NCBI RefSeq assembly: GCF_030518235.1 | Contig: NZ_JAULSA010000005.1 | Coordinates: forward strand, 248,001-312,000 | Length of the DNA stretch: 64,000 bases | Reading direction: 5' to 3' | Origin: Saccharibacillus sp. CPCC 101409 | GTDB lineage: Bacteria > Bacillota > Bacilli > Paenibacillales > Paenibacillaceae | Part shown: in pieces, positions 51,536-59,870 of the stretch | Numbering within the stretch: position 1 is the first letter of the stretch | Layout of the letters: every line of letters starts with the position of its first letter | Notes under the pieces: generated by a model | The model's input: only the letters and a program-made list of their open reading frames with translations | Database searches by the model: none | Told to the model about the DNA's origin: nothing | Position numbers and translations under genes: made by a program

Positions 51536-52096
51536 TTACCAGTTGCCCCGGATAAATTCGTCCCGGCCCGACTGCTCGCGGTCTTCTTTGTAATGCTTCG
51601 GATTTTTCTTGTGGTAATCCTGGTGATAATCTTCCGCTTCGTAGAAGTCCTGCGCCGGCAGGATCTCCGTAACGATCGGCTTGTCGAAGCGGCCGCTGTC
51701 CGCCAGTTCCTGGCGGGTCGCCAGCGCCGCCTGCTGCTGCTCTTCGTTGTGGTAGAAAACAGCCGGCTTGTACTGCGATCCCCGGTCCTGGAACTGGCCT
51801 TCGCCGTCCGTCGGATCGGTCTGCGGCCAGTACAGCTCCAGCAGCCGTTCGTACGGGAACACATCCGGCTCGAACGTGATCTGCACCACTTCGTAGTGCC
51901 CCGTCGTTCCCGTCTTGACCTGTTCGTAAGTCGGATTCTCCACGCTGCCGCCCATATAGCCCGAGAGAATGCCGCGGATGCCCGGCAGCTCTTCAAACGG
52001 CGTTACCATGCACCAGAAGCATCCTCCGGCAAACGTCGCTTTGTCGATCTTGTTCTCGCCCGCGTTCTCCGCGAAGCCTTGTTCGCTCTGCGTCAT
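51536..52096 (-). CDS. msrA: Peptide methionine-S-sulfoxide reductase MsrA
   Basis: 186-residue MsrA that repairs Met-S-sulfoxide in proteins using thioredoxin. The catalytic motif is FAGGCFWCMVTPFEEL (Cys26, with Cys29). Further conserved parts: GYMGGSVENPTYEQVKTGTTGHYEVVQITF and YWPQTDPTDGEGQFQDRGSQYKPAVF. Ends RDEFIRGNW. GAGGAG lies 10 bases before the ATG. MsrB is not fused and not present nearby. The transcript ends at the strong hairpin at 51410. Confidence 0.94.
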   Translation of the reverse strand: MTQSEQGFAENAGENKIDKATFAGGCFWCMVTPFEELPGIRGILSGYMGGSVENPTYEQVKTGTTGHYEVVQITFEPDVFPYERLLELYWPQTDPTDGEGQFQDRGSQYKPAVFYHNEEQQQAALATRQELADSGRFDKPIVTEILPAQDFYEAEDYHQDYHKKNPKHYKEDREQSGRDEFIRGNW

Positions 52097-52159
52097 GCCC
52101 TGTCCGCTCCTCTGCTGTTCGATGATTTCGGTTCTGTGTCCGCTTCGGCGGCGCGGCGT

Positions 52160-53173
52160 TTATTCGCCGGCCGGCCGCAGCTCGAAATTCGGCGTGATCT
52201 CGCCGATCCGTTCCTTGCGCGCGTTCAGCACCGGCGCGTAAACGTAATCCGCCAGTTCTTCGAACTGTTCGTCCGTTCCGATGCCGAGCTGCTTGAGCAC
52301 TTCCATCGCGGCGACGGACGTCGCCCGTTCGCTGCCGTCTTCCACTTTGACCACGATTCCGATTCCCCGGTCCGCCACGCCGATGCACTGCACGCCTTCC
52401 GCCCCGATCTTCGTGACCAGATTGCCGCCGAATACGCGCATGACGTCGGTATCGAACCGGTGGGCGCCCGCGACCATTTCCGGCCGATTCGTCATACCGG
52501 TGCGGATACGGTTCAGCGATTCGGCATGAACTTCGGATACATGGCCTTCCGGCTTGGCCAGGCGGGCAAAGCCCAGCGCCGCGTTATACAGCGGCAGCCG
52601 GTGCACCGGCACGCCGCAGCCGTCGACGCCGATTCCGATCCGCTCGGCCGGCAGGCCGCAGATATCGGACACGACGGACAGGATGCGCTGCTGGTGCGGA
52701 TGATCGATCTCGCGGTATGTCCGCGTATCCTCGTGCAGATGCACGGCCGTCAGCAGCATGCCGGAATGTTTGCCGGAGCAGTTGCTGAATACCGGCGTAA
52801 GCTCGCGGCCTTCGCGGATCAGCTCGCGGTAGCTGGCGCTGTCGCGGGGAATATGCGTGCCGCACTGCAGGTCGTTTTCCGACAGGCCGGCGCGCGACAG
52901 CACGTCCAGCACGGTACTCCGATGAATCGGCTCGCCGCTGTGCGAAGCGCAGCTCAGCGAGATTTCGGCGTCGCCGTATCCGTAAGCGTCCGCCGCTCCG
53001 GATTCCAGCAGCGCAACCGCCTGGAACGGCTTCATCGAAGAGCGCGGGAAGGTCAGCCGGTCCGGATCGCCCACGCTGTACAGAAGGCGGCCGGCGGTGT
53101 CCACGACCGCGACGTGAATTTCATGGTTGCTTTCGATATACTCTCCCCGGGAAACTTGTACATCCTGCGGCAT
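52160..53173 (-). CDS. Asparaginase, thermolabile/ReAV-type (class 3)
   Basis: 337-residue enzyme of the asparaginase class found in Rhizobium etli and many Firmicutes, unrelated to the E. coli AnsA/B fold. Family blocks: SMKPFQAVALLESGAAD, SLSCASHSGEPIHR, LQCGTHIP, NCSGKHSGMLLTAV, GVDGCGVPVHRLPL and NLVTKIGAEGVQCIGV. It hydrolyses L-Asn to Asp and ammonia. A weak GAAGAG lies before the ATG. 63 bases before msrA; likely independent. Confidence 0.88.
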   Translation of the reverse strand: MPQDVQVSRGEYIESNHEIHVAVVDTAGRLLYSVGDPDRLTFPRSSMKPFQAVALLESGAADAYGYGDAEISLSCASHSGEPIHRSTVLDVLSRAGLSENDLQCGTHIPRDSASYRELIREGRELTPVFSNCSGKHSGMLLTAVHLHEDTRTYREIDHPHQQRILSVVSDICGLPAERIGIGVDGCGVPVHRLPLYNAALGFARLAKPEGHVSEVHAESLNRIRTGMTNRPEMVAGAHRFDTDVMRVFGGNLVTKIGAEGVQCIGVADRGIGIVVKVEDGSERATSVAAMEVLKQLGIGTDEQFEELADYVYAPVLNARKERIGEITPNFELRPAGE

Positions 53174-53230
53174 CGGTTGATCTCTTCTTTCCGTATATAA
53201 TTATGATGAGTAGGGATCGGGTCCCGGTAC

Positions 53231-54637
53231 TTATTTGGCCAGTTCGTAAATCGCGCGCGCGTAAATGGCGGTCGCTTTCAGCAGATCGTCGATCTCGATA
53301 TATTCGTCGGCCTGGTGCGCGGTCATTTCTTTGCCGGGGAAGCAGGCGCCGAACGCCACGCCCTTGGGCATAAACCGCGCATAGGTGGCGCCGCCCGTCG
53401 TCAGCAGCGTCGGCTCGTCGCCGGTCACTTCCGCGTAGGCGGTTTGCAGCGCCGCGATCACCGGCTCGTTCCGGTCCACATGGTGCGATCCGATCTCCCG
53501 CACATCGGCGATGCGGAAGCCGAACCCGTCCACCGCTTCTTCCAGCTGTCCTTTGATCCGGCCGTAGTCGGCGGTCACGGGGCAGCGGGCCGTGAACTGG
53601 ATCTCCGTGTCGCTTTCGCCCAATCCGAAACGCAGAACGCCGGGATTGACCGACAGCGCCCCGGTCACCTCGTCGCGGCAGGCGATGCCGATTCGCTCGC
53701 CTTCGAAGTCTTCGTGCAGCAGATTCAGCAGCCCGATAAACGCTTTGGCTTCGGGCTGCACCGGCGCGTCCTGCAGGAACGACGCCAGCAGCGTGCCGGC
53801 GTTGACTCCGCTTCTCGGTTCGGAGCCGTGCGCTGATACGCCCAGCAGCGTAAACATCGCCTGGCCGGCGTTGATTTCCGCTTCGCCTTCGACTCCGCGC
53901 TCGCGGCAGAAATCCCCGAACGCTTCCACAAGCGCGCGAACGTCGCCGCTCAGCACGGCATGGGCGCGTTCCGGCACCATATTGACCCGGACTCCCGCTT
54001 CGAACGATTCGAGCTTCGCCAGCGACTTGGTCGTTTCCGGCGCCTGCTTGGGCACGAGCGTCGGATTGAACTGTCCTTTTTCGGCATAGATGATCGGGAA
54101 ATCCGCGTCCGGCGAAAATCCGGTCGTCGGCATGCCTTCCTTCTCGGCGTAATAACGCATGCAGCTCATGCCGCTTTCTTCGTCCGTGCCGAAGATCAGC
54201 CGCACGTTCTTGCTCAGCGGCAGACCTAGATTCATCACGATCCGAAGCCCGTACAGGGCGGCGAGCGTCGGCCCTTTATCGTCGATCGCCCCGCGCGCGT
54301 ACAGCCGGCCGCCCCGGATCGCCGGCTCGAACGGAGGGCTGGTCCACGTTCCGGCAGCCGGAACGACGTCGAGATGCCCCAGCACGCCGATCGTCGACGC
54401 CGGGTCGTGATCGCCGTACTGCGCGTATCCGGCGTAACCGTCCACGTTCCCGACATCGAGTCCCGCGTTCTCCGCGAGTTCGAGCATATAGTCCAGCGCT
54501 TCGCCGATCCCGCGTCCCATCGGGTTCTTTTTCGTCATGGTCGCCGGTTCTTTGACGCTTTCGATCCGCAGCAGGCCCTGCAGGTCTTCCAGCAGGCTTT
54601 CCCGCCGTGCTTCCGCTTCTTTTTGCCAATCGATCAT
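53231..54637 (-). CDS. pepV: Dipeptidase PepV
   Basis: 468-residue M20 metallopeptidase of the PepV type, which releases amino acids from dipeptides. Zinc-site motifs: LGHLDVVPAAGTW, RGAIDDKGPTLAALYGL, FGTDEESGMSCMRYY, PDADFPIIYAEKG, and late TTGGATYARFMPKGVAFGACFPG and HQADEYIEIDDLL. The lid domain lies at about 180-330. AAGGAGG is 12 bases from the ATG. It is 57 bases upstream of the asparaginase gene; both enzymes handle amino acids and may share a transcript. Confidence 0.93.
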   Translation of the reverse strand: MIDWQKEAEARRESLLEDLQGLLRIESVKEPATMTKKNPMGRGIGEALDYMLELAENAGLDVGNVDGYAGYAQYGDHDPASTIGVLGHLDVVPAAGTWTSPPFEPAIRGGRLYARGAIDDKGPTLAALYGLRIVMNLGLPLSKNVRLIFGTDEESGMSCMRYYAEKEGMPTTGFSPDADFPIIYAEKGQFNPTLVPKQAPETTKSLAKLESFEAGVRVNMVPERAHAVLSGDVRALVEAFGDFCRERGVEGEAEINAGQAMFTLLGVSAHGSEPRSGVNAGTLLASFLQDAPVQPEAKAFIGLLNLLHEDFEGERIGIACRDEVTGALSVNPGVLRFGLGESDTEIQFTARCPVTADYGRIKGQLEEAVDGFGFRIADVREIGSHHVDRNEPVIAALQTAYAEVTGDEPTLLTTGGATYARFMPKGVAFGACFPGKEMTAHQADEYIEIDDLLKATAIYARAIYELAK

Positions 54638-54698
54638 CGGTGTCTCGTTCCTCCTTTGGATGCAAAGCTTCGGCTGTGCGGATGTCCCGCCGTCCGGT

Positions 54699-57308
54699 TT
54701 ACTGCGCTTGTCCTTCTGCCGGTCTGCCCGGCTCGCCCTTTATCTTACCACTATTTTCGGCCGAATGACGAATCGCTTTCTCCGCTTCCAGCAGCAGTTC
54801 CGACAGCCGCTTCACGTCGACCGGTTTGTTCATGTATTCGTCCATTCCGGCTTCCAGGCAGCGCTGGCGATCCTCCTGCATGGCGTTCGCCGTCACCGCG
54901 ATAATATACGGCCGGCCATGGCCGGGCGGCTGCCGCCGCAGCGTTTGCGTCGCCGCGATTCCGTCCATGCGGGGCATCTTGACATCCATCAGAATAATAT
55001 CGTAACCGGAGCCGTAAGCGGCTTTAACCGCTTCTTGGCCGTCCGCCGCCAGGTCGGCTTTGTAGCCGAGCTTGTCCAGCAGCCGCTCCATCACCATCTG
55101 ATTGACTTTGTTGTCCTCGGCGACGAGAATGCGCAGCGTGCGTTTCCCCGGGCTGTCGGCAAAAGCCGACGTTTCCTCGCGCTTGGGCATCAAATCGATG
55201 GACGAACGTTCCGCCTCGATCGAGAACCGAAACAGCGAACCGGTTCCCGGTTCGGAGCGCACTTCGATGCGGCCGTTCATCAGTTCGATCAGCCGCTTGG
55301 TAATCGCCAGGCCGAGACCCGTTCCTTCGGGACGGTTGGCGATAAAGTTGTCGAGCTGGTAAAAAGGATCGAACAGCTGCTCCGCGCGCTCCTGCGGAAT
55401 CCCCCGGCCGGTGTCGCGAATGCGGAACAGCAGCCGGATCCGATCGGGCGAAGCCGGCGCGTCTTCCGCGTCCACCGCGACGAAAACGCCGCCTTCATCC
55501 GTATATTTTACGGCGTTGGCGACCAGATTGATCAGGATCTGCTTCAGCTTGTGCGGATCGGCGACCACGATTTCCGGCACGCGCGGCGAAACGGACAACC
55601 CCAGCTCCAGCCCTTTCGCTTTCGTTTCCGCCAGCAGAATATCGAACGAATGGGACACGTCTTCGCGCAGGTTCATCGGCTCCGGCTGAAGTTCGGCTTT
55701 GCCGGCTTCGATCTTGGAGAAATCCAGGATATCGTTGATGATCCGCAGCAGCGAATCCCCGCTGCGCCGGATCACTTCCACGTACTGCCGCTGCTCTTCG
55801 GTCAATTCCGTCGTTTCCAGCAGCAGCTGCGTCAGCGCGATCACCCCGTTCATCGGCGTGCGGATCTCATGGCTCATCACGGCCAGGAATTCGCTTTTGG
55901 TCCGGTTCATCCGTTCCGCCGCTTCTTTCTCGATCAGCAGACGTTTGTGCTCCGTAATGTCTTTCGCCAGAATATAACAGCCCACCTGCCGGCCGCCGAC
56001 GATAATCGGAGCCGTGGAAGTCAGCACTTCCGACTCCGATCCGTCCGCGCGGCGGACGCGCACCGTGTTGCTGAAATCCGTCCCGTCCGTTTCCGGACTT
56101 CGCACGATGCCGTCCAGCGTCCCCGCCGCGAGCCAGTCTTGAAAACGCCGGCCGATCATCTCCGCGATTGTCAGCCCGGTCAGCTTCTGGGCGGTGGGAT
56201 TCGTATTGATGACGCGGCCTTCGGAATCGATCGAGAACACGGCGTCGTGGTTATGGCGCTTGAGCGAAGTATACCGTTCGACCGATTCCTGCAAGCGCCG
56301 TTCGGAACTGCGGAACTCGGTCACGTCGCGGCAGATTACGGCGTAGCCGGCCGGACTTTGCGCGTCGCCGAGCGGAAAAGCGGACAGCAGCAGATCGAGC
56401 GGCGCGCCGTTTCTCGCTTTGGCCGAAGCGTAGAAGCGCCGGCTTCCTTCCGCGGTCCGTACCCCGAATGCTTCCGTTTCAACGCCGTATTCGAAGCCGA
56501 GGCGTTCGAACAGCTCGTGCTGCGAACAGCCGAGCAGCTCCCGCTGCGGCCAGCCGAAGATCTCTTCGACCGCGGCGTTGGCCTGGACAAGCCGCTTCTC
56601 TTCATTAAAGAGGCAAACGGGATCGAGGTTGTTCGTAATCAGCGTTTCGAGCTGCACGGCCGTCGTTTGGCGCTCCATGCCCTCGGCCCGCCCCCGCTCT
56701 TCTTTCTCCCGCCGCCCGGCCGGCGAAGCGGCGCCGGCTTCGCGTCCGCTTTCGGCAACAGCCGAAACGGCAAATTCCAGATCGGTCATCGTGTAGTCGT
56801 GCGTCCGCATCAATCGAACCTGCCGCGAAGCCGGGATCGAACCCGCTTCGTAGGCGCAAACCGACAGCAGACGGAATTGTTCCGCGCCACGATCGATCGG
56901 CTGTTCAAAAAAAACCGGTTCCCGCCCGGCGGCCGCGTCTTCGCGCAGCGCGTGCGCCCAGATACGGACTGCGGATTTCGCGGCCGCGAAAGGTTCCAGC
57001 AGCTTCGCCCCGTGCTCCGCGGCGCGGTCGCCGCGAATACTTGAATCGTTATCGTAAAAATGCCGCGCGTCGATATAAACGACTCCGGCCCGCTGCTCCG
57101 CGTTCAACTCCCGGGCGATTTTGCCGCGAATCCGCCCTGCCCGTTCGGAGCTTTCGATCAAAATAGGGATTTCCCCTGCCCGCGCGCCCGAAATCAGGTA
57201 GGCGGCCGCGTTTTCTTCGTAAACTTCCGGATCGTCGTAGAGGTATAAAATATGTCCGCCCGAAGACATATCGATCGTCCGATTCAATTTTATTATCCGC
57301 TCGTTCAT
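54699..57308 (-). CDS. Hybrid sensor histidine kinase MEDS-PAS-PAS-HK-REC
   Basis: 869 residues, no membrane helix, so cytosolic. N-terminal MEDS (DcmR-like sensory) domain at 17-175: GGHILYLYDDPEVYEENAAAYLISGA and VVYIDARHFY. Two PAS domains (about 218-330 and 345-455). HisKA with phospho-His at 480 (MSHEIRTPMNG), HATPase_c with GTGLGLAI at about 662, and a C-terminal receiver with phospho-Asp at 775 (IILMDVKMPRMDG). MEDS is linked in other organisms to small-molecule or redox sensing. No response regulator lies beside it; output must be elsewhere. AGGTG precedes the ATG. Confidence 0.9.
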   Translation of the reverse strand: MNERIIKLNRTIDMSSGGHILYLYDDPEVYEENAAAYLISGARAGEIPILIESSERAGRIRGKIARELNAEQRAGVVYIDARHFYDNDSSIRGDRAAEHGAKLLEPFAAAKSAVRIWAHALREDAAAGREPVFFEQPIDRGAEQFRLLSVCAYEAGSIPASRQVRLMRTHDYTMTDLEFAVSAVAESGREAGAASPAGRREKEERGRAEGMERQTTAVQLETLITNNLDPVCLFNEEKRLVQANAAVEEIFGWPQRELLGCSQHELFERLGFEYGVETEAFGVRTAEGSRRFYASAKARNGAPLDLLLSAFPLGDAQSPAGYAVICRDVTEFRSSERRLQESVERYTSLKRHNHDAVFSIDSEGRVINTNPTAQKLTGLTIAEMIGRRFQDWLAAGTLDGIVRSPETDGTDFSNTVRVRRADGSESEVLTSTAPIIVGGRQVGCYILAKDITEHKRLLIEKEAAERMNRTKSEFLAVMSHEIRTPMNGVIALTQLLLETTELTEEQRQYVEVIRRSGDSLLRIINDILDFSKIEAGKAELQPEPMNLREDVSHSFDILLAETKAKGLELGLSVSPRVPEIVVADPHKLKQILINLVANAVKYTDEGGVFVAVDAEDAPASPDRIRLLFRIRDTGRGIPQERAEQLFDPFYQLDNFIANRPEGTGLGLAITKRLIELMNGRIEVRSEPGTGSLFRFSIEAERSSIDLMPKREETSAFADSPGKRTLRILVAEDNKVNQMVMERLLDKLGYKADLAADGQEAVKAAYGSGYDIILMDVKMPRMDGIAATQTLRRQPPGHGRPYIIAVTANAMQEDRQRCLEAGMDEYMNKPVDVKRLSELLLEAEKAIRHSAENSGKIKGEPGRPAEGQAQ

Positions 57309-57445
57309 GACGCACCTCGCGACTTTGTTTTAATTTTAAGCTTATTATACGACAAATCCGACATGCGGAAGACGTCGAATTTTTGTTCGCATTTTCTTTT
57401 GTTCGATCCCGCGGCGGCGGTTGAAACACTCCGCCTTTCGGGCAT

Positions 57446-57490
57446 AAAAAAAGCTCCCGCATTATGCCGAAGCAATCAATGGGGAACCTT
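57446..57490 (-). terminator. Terminator after tRNA-Leu
   Basis: On the minus strand AAGGTTCCC pairs with GGGAGCTT (with two wobble pairs), followed by seven T (57452-57446). It lies about 13 bases after the tRNA. Confidence 0.65.
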
Positions 57491-57502
57491 CTTTGTTTGT
57501 AA

Positions 57503-57586
<84 letters not shown>

Positions 57587-57622
57587 TCAACGTTTGCACC
57601 GCTTATCGCGGCGACAAGATAG

Positions 57623-57652
57623 ATCATAGCACGAGCATCAAGCAAGCGTCAA
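57623..57652 (-). promoter_or_regulatory. tRNA-Leu promoter
   Basis: Minus strand -35 TTGACG (57652-57647), 18-base spacer, -10 TATGAT (57628-57623), about 36 bases before the tRNA start. Confidence 0.75.
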
Positions 57653-57680
57653 TCTTTTTCCGGAAAATTTCATTTAAAAC

Positions 57681-57709
57681 TTGCACCCGTACATGTGTTC
57701 GGTTATAAT
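57681..57709 (+). promoter_or_regulatory. Sigma-A promoter of the gene at 57751
   Basis: -35 TTGCAC (57681-57686), exactly 17 bases, -10 TATAAT (57704-57709). Divergent to the tRNA promoter. Confidence 0.85.
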
Positions 57710-57750
57710 GGGAGCATAAGAACACAAGTTCCTACAAGGTGGTGAAGAGC

Positions 57751-58242
57751 ATGACCGCTGTACAGACGACCCGAGACGAACTTTCTCTGATCAAAAGTTA
57801 TTTGATGCTGACGCATATTTTAAAAGTATTCGAGAACGACGCGAAGATGCTGAAGTCCGACGAGCCGATGCAAACTTCCCCTTTATATACCGAAATGATC
57901 CGCGGCGCTTCCCAGTGCGCGGCCGTGCTCCTCTCCGGCATCCGGCGGGAGTTCAAGAAACGCAATATCCGCATTTGCGAAGTCAACCGCGGCGAAGCCG
58001 GCGTTGATGCCGACTATCTGTGCCGCGGCCTGCACGGGACGCTGCATCTCGACCGCGAGCCGTTCGACCGCGAAGCCGATCTGCGCATGCGCGCTTACAT
58101 GGGTCTGGAAGTCGCCCCGGTCGTCACCGATGGCGGTCGGCAGAGTGCTCCTCCCGCCCGAAACTACGGACAACGAGCGTCTTCCGTTCCCGTCGGCAAG
58201 ACTCCGTCCGTCCGCTCGTACTCTCCGGGCGCTTACGCCTGA
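57751..58242 (+). CDS. Hypothetical protein, 163 aa
   Basis: Not recognised by name. Residues 1-115 form a compact helical unit: DELSLIKSYLMLTHILKVFE, YTEMIRGASQCAAVLLSGI, REFKKRNIRICEVNRGEAGVDADYLCRGLHG. The last 45 residues are Pro/Gly/Ser/Arg-rich and likely disordered. Soluble. AAGGTGGTG precedes ATG 57751. A perfect sigma-A promoter upstream and a terminator make it monocistronic. Confidence 0.68.
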   Translation: MTAVQTTRDELSLIKSYLMLTHILKVFENDAKMLKSDEPMQTSPLYTEMIRGASQCAAVLLSGIRREFKKRNIRICEVNRGEAGVDADYLCRGLHGTLHLDREPFDREADLRMRAYMGLEVAPVVTDGGRQSAPPARNYGQRASSVPVGKTPSVRSYSPGAYA

Positions 58243-58344
58243 GAAGTTTCTTTTTCCGGCCCCCGTTTCCGCCGACATCCAACACCCGATCTTATCTCCA
58301 GACTATCGAGAAACGGCGAAACGTTCACATACCCGTATTATGCC

Positions 58345-58387
58345 AAAAGCCCGCTTATCCGGAATCTGCCGGATGAAGCGGGCTTTT
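58345..58387. terminator. Shared bidirectional terminator
   Basis: AAAAGCCCGCTTATCCGG pairs with CCGGATGAAGCGGGCTTTT, one mismatch, loop AATCTG. Four T on each strand, between two convergent genes. Confidence 0.85.
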
Positions 58388-58397
58388 GCTTTGCCGT

Positions 58398-58631
58398 TTA
58401 TTCGTCCGAGGCCGGCTCCGCCAGCGGATCGATCCGCTCTTCTTTGGAAGGCTGAATGATATAATTCCGGTCCAGCTTGACTACATTGCGGTTGGGCCGG
58501 CGAATCAGCACTTGCGTATCGTCCCAGGCCACGACGATGCCGCGGACATCGTTTTCTTTCAAGCCGTCCCGAACGACCCGGACTTTCTCGCCGGACAGCC
58601 GGTAGGCGTTAAGCTGCTCATCGCTGATCAT
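58398..58631 (-). CDS. Small beta-barrel protein (77 aa), unknown
   Basis: 77 residues: GEKVRVVRDGLKENDVRGIVVAWDDTQVLIRRPNRNVVKLDRNYIIQPS is consistent with an Sm- or SH3-like barrel, with a helical start (ISDEQLNAYRLS). Similar small proteins occur in Paenibacillaceae, but I know no function. It is not a standard Hfq. AGGAGGAG precedes the ATG. Own hairpins on both sides. Confidence 0.62.
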   Translation of the reverse strand: MISDEQLNAYRLSGEKVRVVRDGLKENDVRGIVVAWDDTQVLIRRPNRNVVKLDRNYIIQPSKEERIDPLAEPASDE

Positions 58632-58652
58632 GGTTGTTCTCCTCCTATAAAT

Positions 58653-58683
58653 AAAAGCCCGCTGCGCGAAGCGCGAACGGGCT
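58653..58683 (-). terminator. Terminator after the gene at 58729
   Basis: AGCCCG (58656-58661) pairs with CGGGCT (58678-58683), with an inner GCGC/GCGC stem. TTTTATTT follows on the minus strand. Confidence 0.7.
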
Positions 58684-58728
58684 GCAAATCTTGCATGGGA
58701 TCAATTCGCCGAAAGCCTCCGCCCCGGC

Positions 58729-59058
58729 TTAACGCTGGGCATGTTCTTTCGAATCCGTATTTTCAAACCAGAAGTCGAGCACTTTGGCCGACATCACGCG
58801 CTGTTCGACGTATTCGACCTGCTGCGCAGTGAACTCTTCTCTCCACGGAAAAGCCAGTTCTTCGCACAGATCCGCGAGAGTCAGCAGTTCCGACCAGGCC
58901 ACGTAACGTTTGTACCAGAAAAACTGCGGATGTTCAATCATATAGGGATAAAGGTCGTCAAATTCCGTATGCTTACAATCCAGGGCGCGTTCGAAATGCA
59001 CTTTGGCTTCGTTGACTTTTTTGATAAAAAATTCTGCGTTTACCGTTTGATCGCTCAT
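58729..59058 (-). CDS. Hypothetical protein, 109 aa
   Basis: 109-residue soluble helical protein: VNEAKVHFERALDCKHTEFDDLYPYMIEHPQFFWYKRYVAWSEL. Trp/Tyr/Phe-rich middle and a C-terminal VEYVEQRVMSAKVLDFWF. No family recognised. AGAGGAGG precedes the ATG at 59058. Monocistronic. Confidence 0.65.
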   Translation of the reverse strand: MSDQTVNAEFFIKKVNEAKVHFERALDCKHTEFDDLYPYMIEHPQFFWYKRYVAWSELLTLADLCEELAFPWREEFTAQQVEYVEQRVMSAKVLDFWFENTDSKEHAQR

Positions 59059-59167
59059 GTTTGTCTTCCTCCTCTCCCTACTTATAAAGTATTATACGTA
59101 ACATTATCGGAGGGGTAAAGCGTGAAATGAAGCTTTTTGCGGCAAAGAATGAACAGTATCCGACAGC

Positions 59168-59740
59168 CTAATCCGCAAAAACGATTCCGTCCTCGCCCAG
59201 CGATTCGATCCGGACCAGAGATTCCAGCCGTATCCCCTGCTCGCGCAGCATGCGCGCGCCGGACTGGAAGCATTTCTCGACTACGATTCCCGCTCCCACC
59301 AGCGTTGCTTCCGCGGAGCCGATAATTTTGACAAGACCGCGCGCGGCGTCGCCGTTGGCGATAATGTCGTCGATCAGCAAAACCCGGTCTTCTTTTTTAA
59401 TAAACCTTTTGGGCAGCATTAAATCGGTCACGATTCCTTTTGTAAAAGAAGGAATGCGCTCGAAGTAGGAATCGGGGTCGGCCAGCAGCGTTTTCTTGCG
59501 CCGCGCGAACACCATCGGCACCCCGAGTTCGTAAGCGGCGGCGAACGCCACCGGTATACCGGAAGACTCGACGGTAATCACCCGCGTAACGCCGTCTTCC
59601 GCGAACCGGGCCGCAAACTCCCGCCCCATCTGCATCGTCAGCTGCGGATCGATCTGGTGATTCAGGATCGCGTCCAGCTTGAGCACCTGCTGCGAAGCGA
59701 CGACGCCTTCGCGTCTGATCCGTTCTTTCAATTCTTCCAT
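59168..59740 (-). CDS. xpt: Xanthine phosphoribosyltransferase
   Basis: 190-residue purine salvage enzyme that joins xanthine to PRPP to give XMP. N-terminal signature MEELKERIRREGVVASQQVLKLDAILNHQIDPQL; PRPP-binding loop RVLLIDDIIANGDAARGLV (about 127-145); flexible loop region FARRKKTLLADPDSY. GGGAGG precedes ATG 59740; the longer reading has no site. No pbuX follows, unlike B. subtilis, and no purine riboswitch is visible in the leader. Confidence 0.93.
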   Translation of the reverse strand: MEELKERIRREGVVASQQVLKLDAILNHQIDPQLTMQMGREFAARFAEDGVTRVITVESSGIPVAFAAAYELGVPMVFARRKKTLLADPDSYFERIPSFTKGIVTDLMLPKRFIKKEDRVLLIDDIIANGDAARGLVKIIGSAEATLVGAGIVVEKCFQSGARMLREQGIRLESLVRIESLGEDGIVFAD

Positions 59741-59793
59741 GTTCAGTCCTCCCGATACGGCTTCGTCTTTCCTGCTTACCGTACGTTTTCGTA

Positions 59794-59822
59794 AAAATAG
59801 CATTTTGACGGTCTTTTTTCAA
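59794..59822 (-). promoter_or_regulatory. xpt promoter
   Basis: Minus strand -35 TTGAAA (59822-59817), 17-base spacer, -10 TATTTT (59799-59794). It leaves a leader of about 50 bases, too short for a purine riboswitch. Confidence 0.6.
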
Positions 59823-59870
59823 GATGACACGTCATGTCGGCGCCTGAGGGCCCGCCTGTGCGAGCATGGC

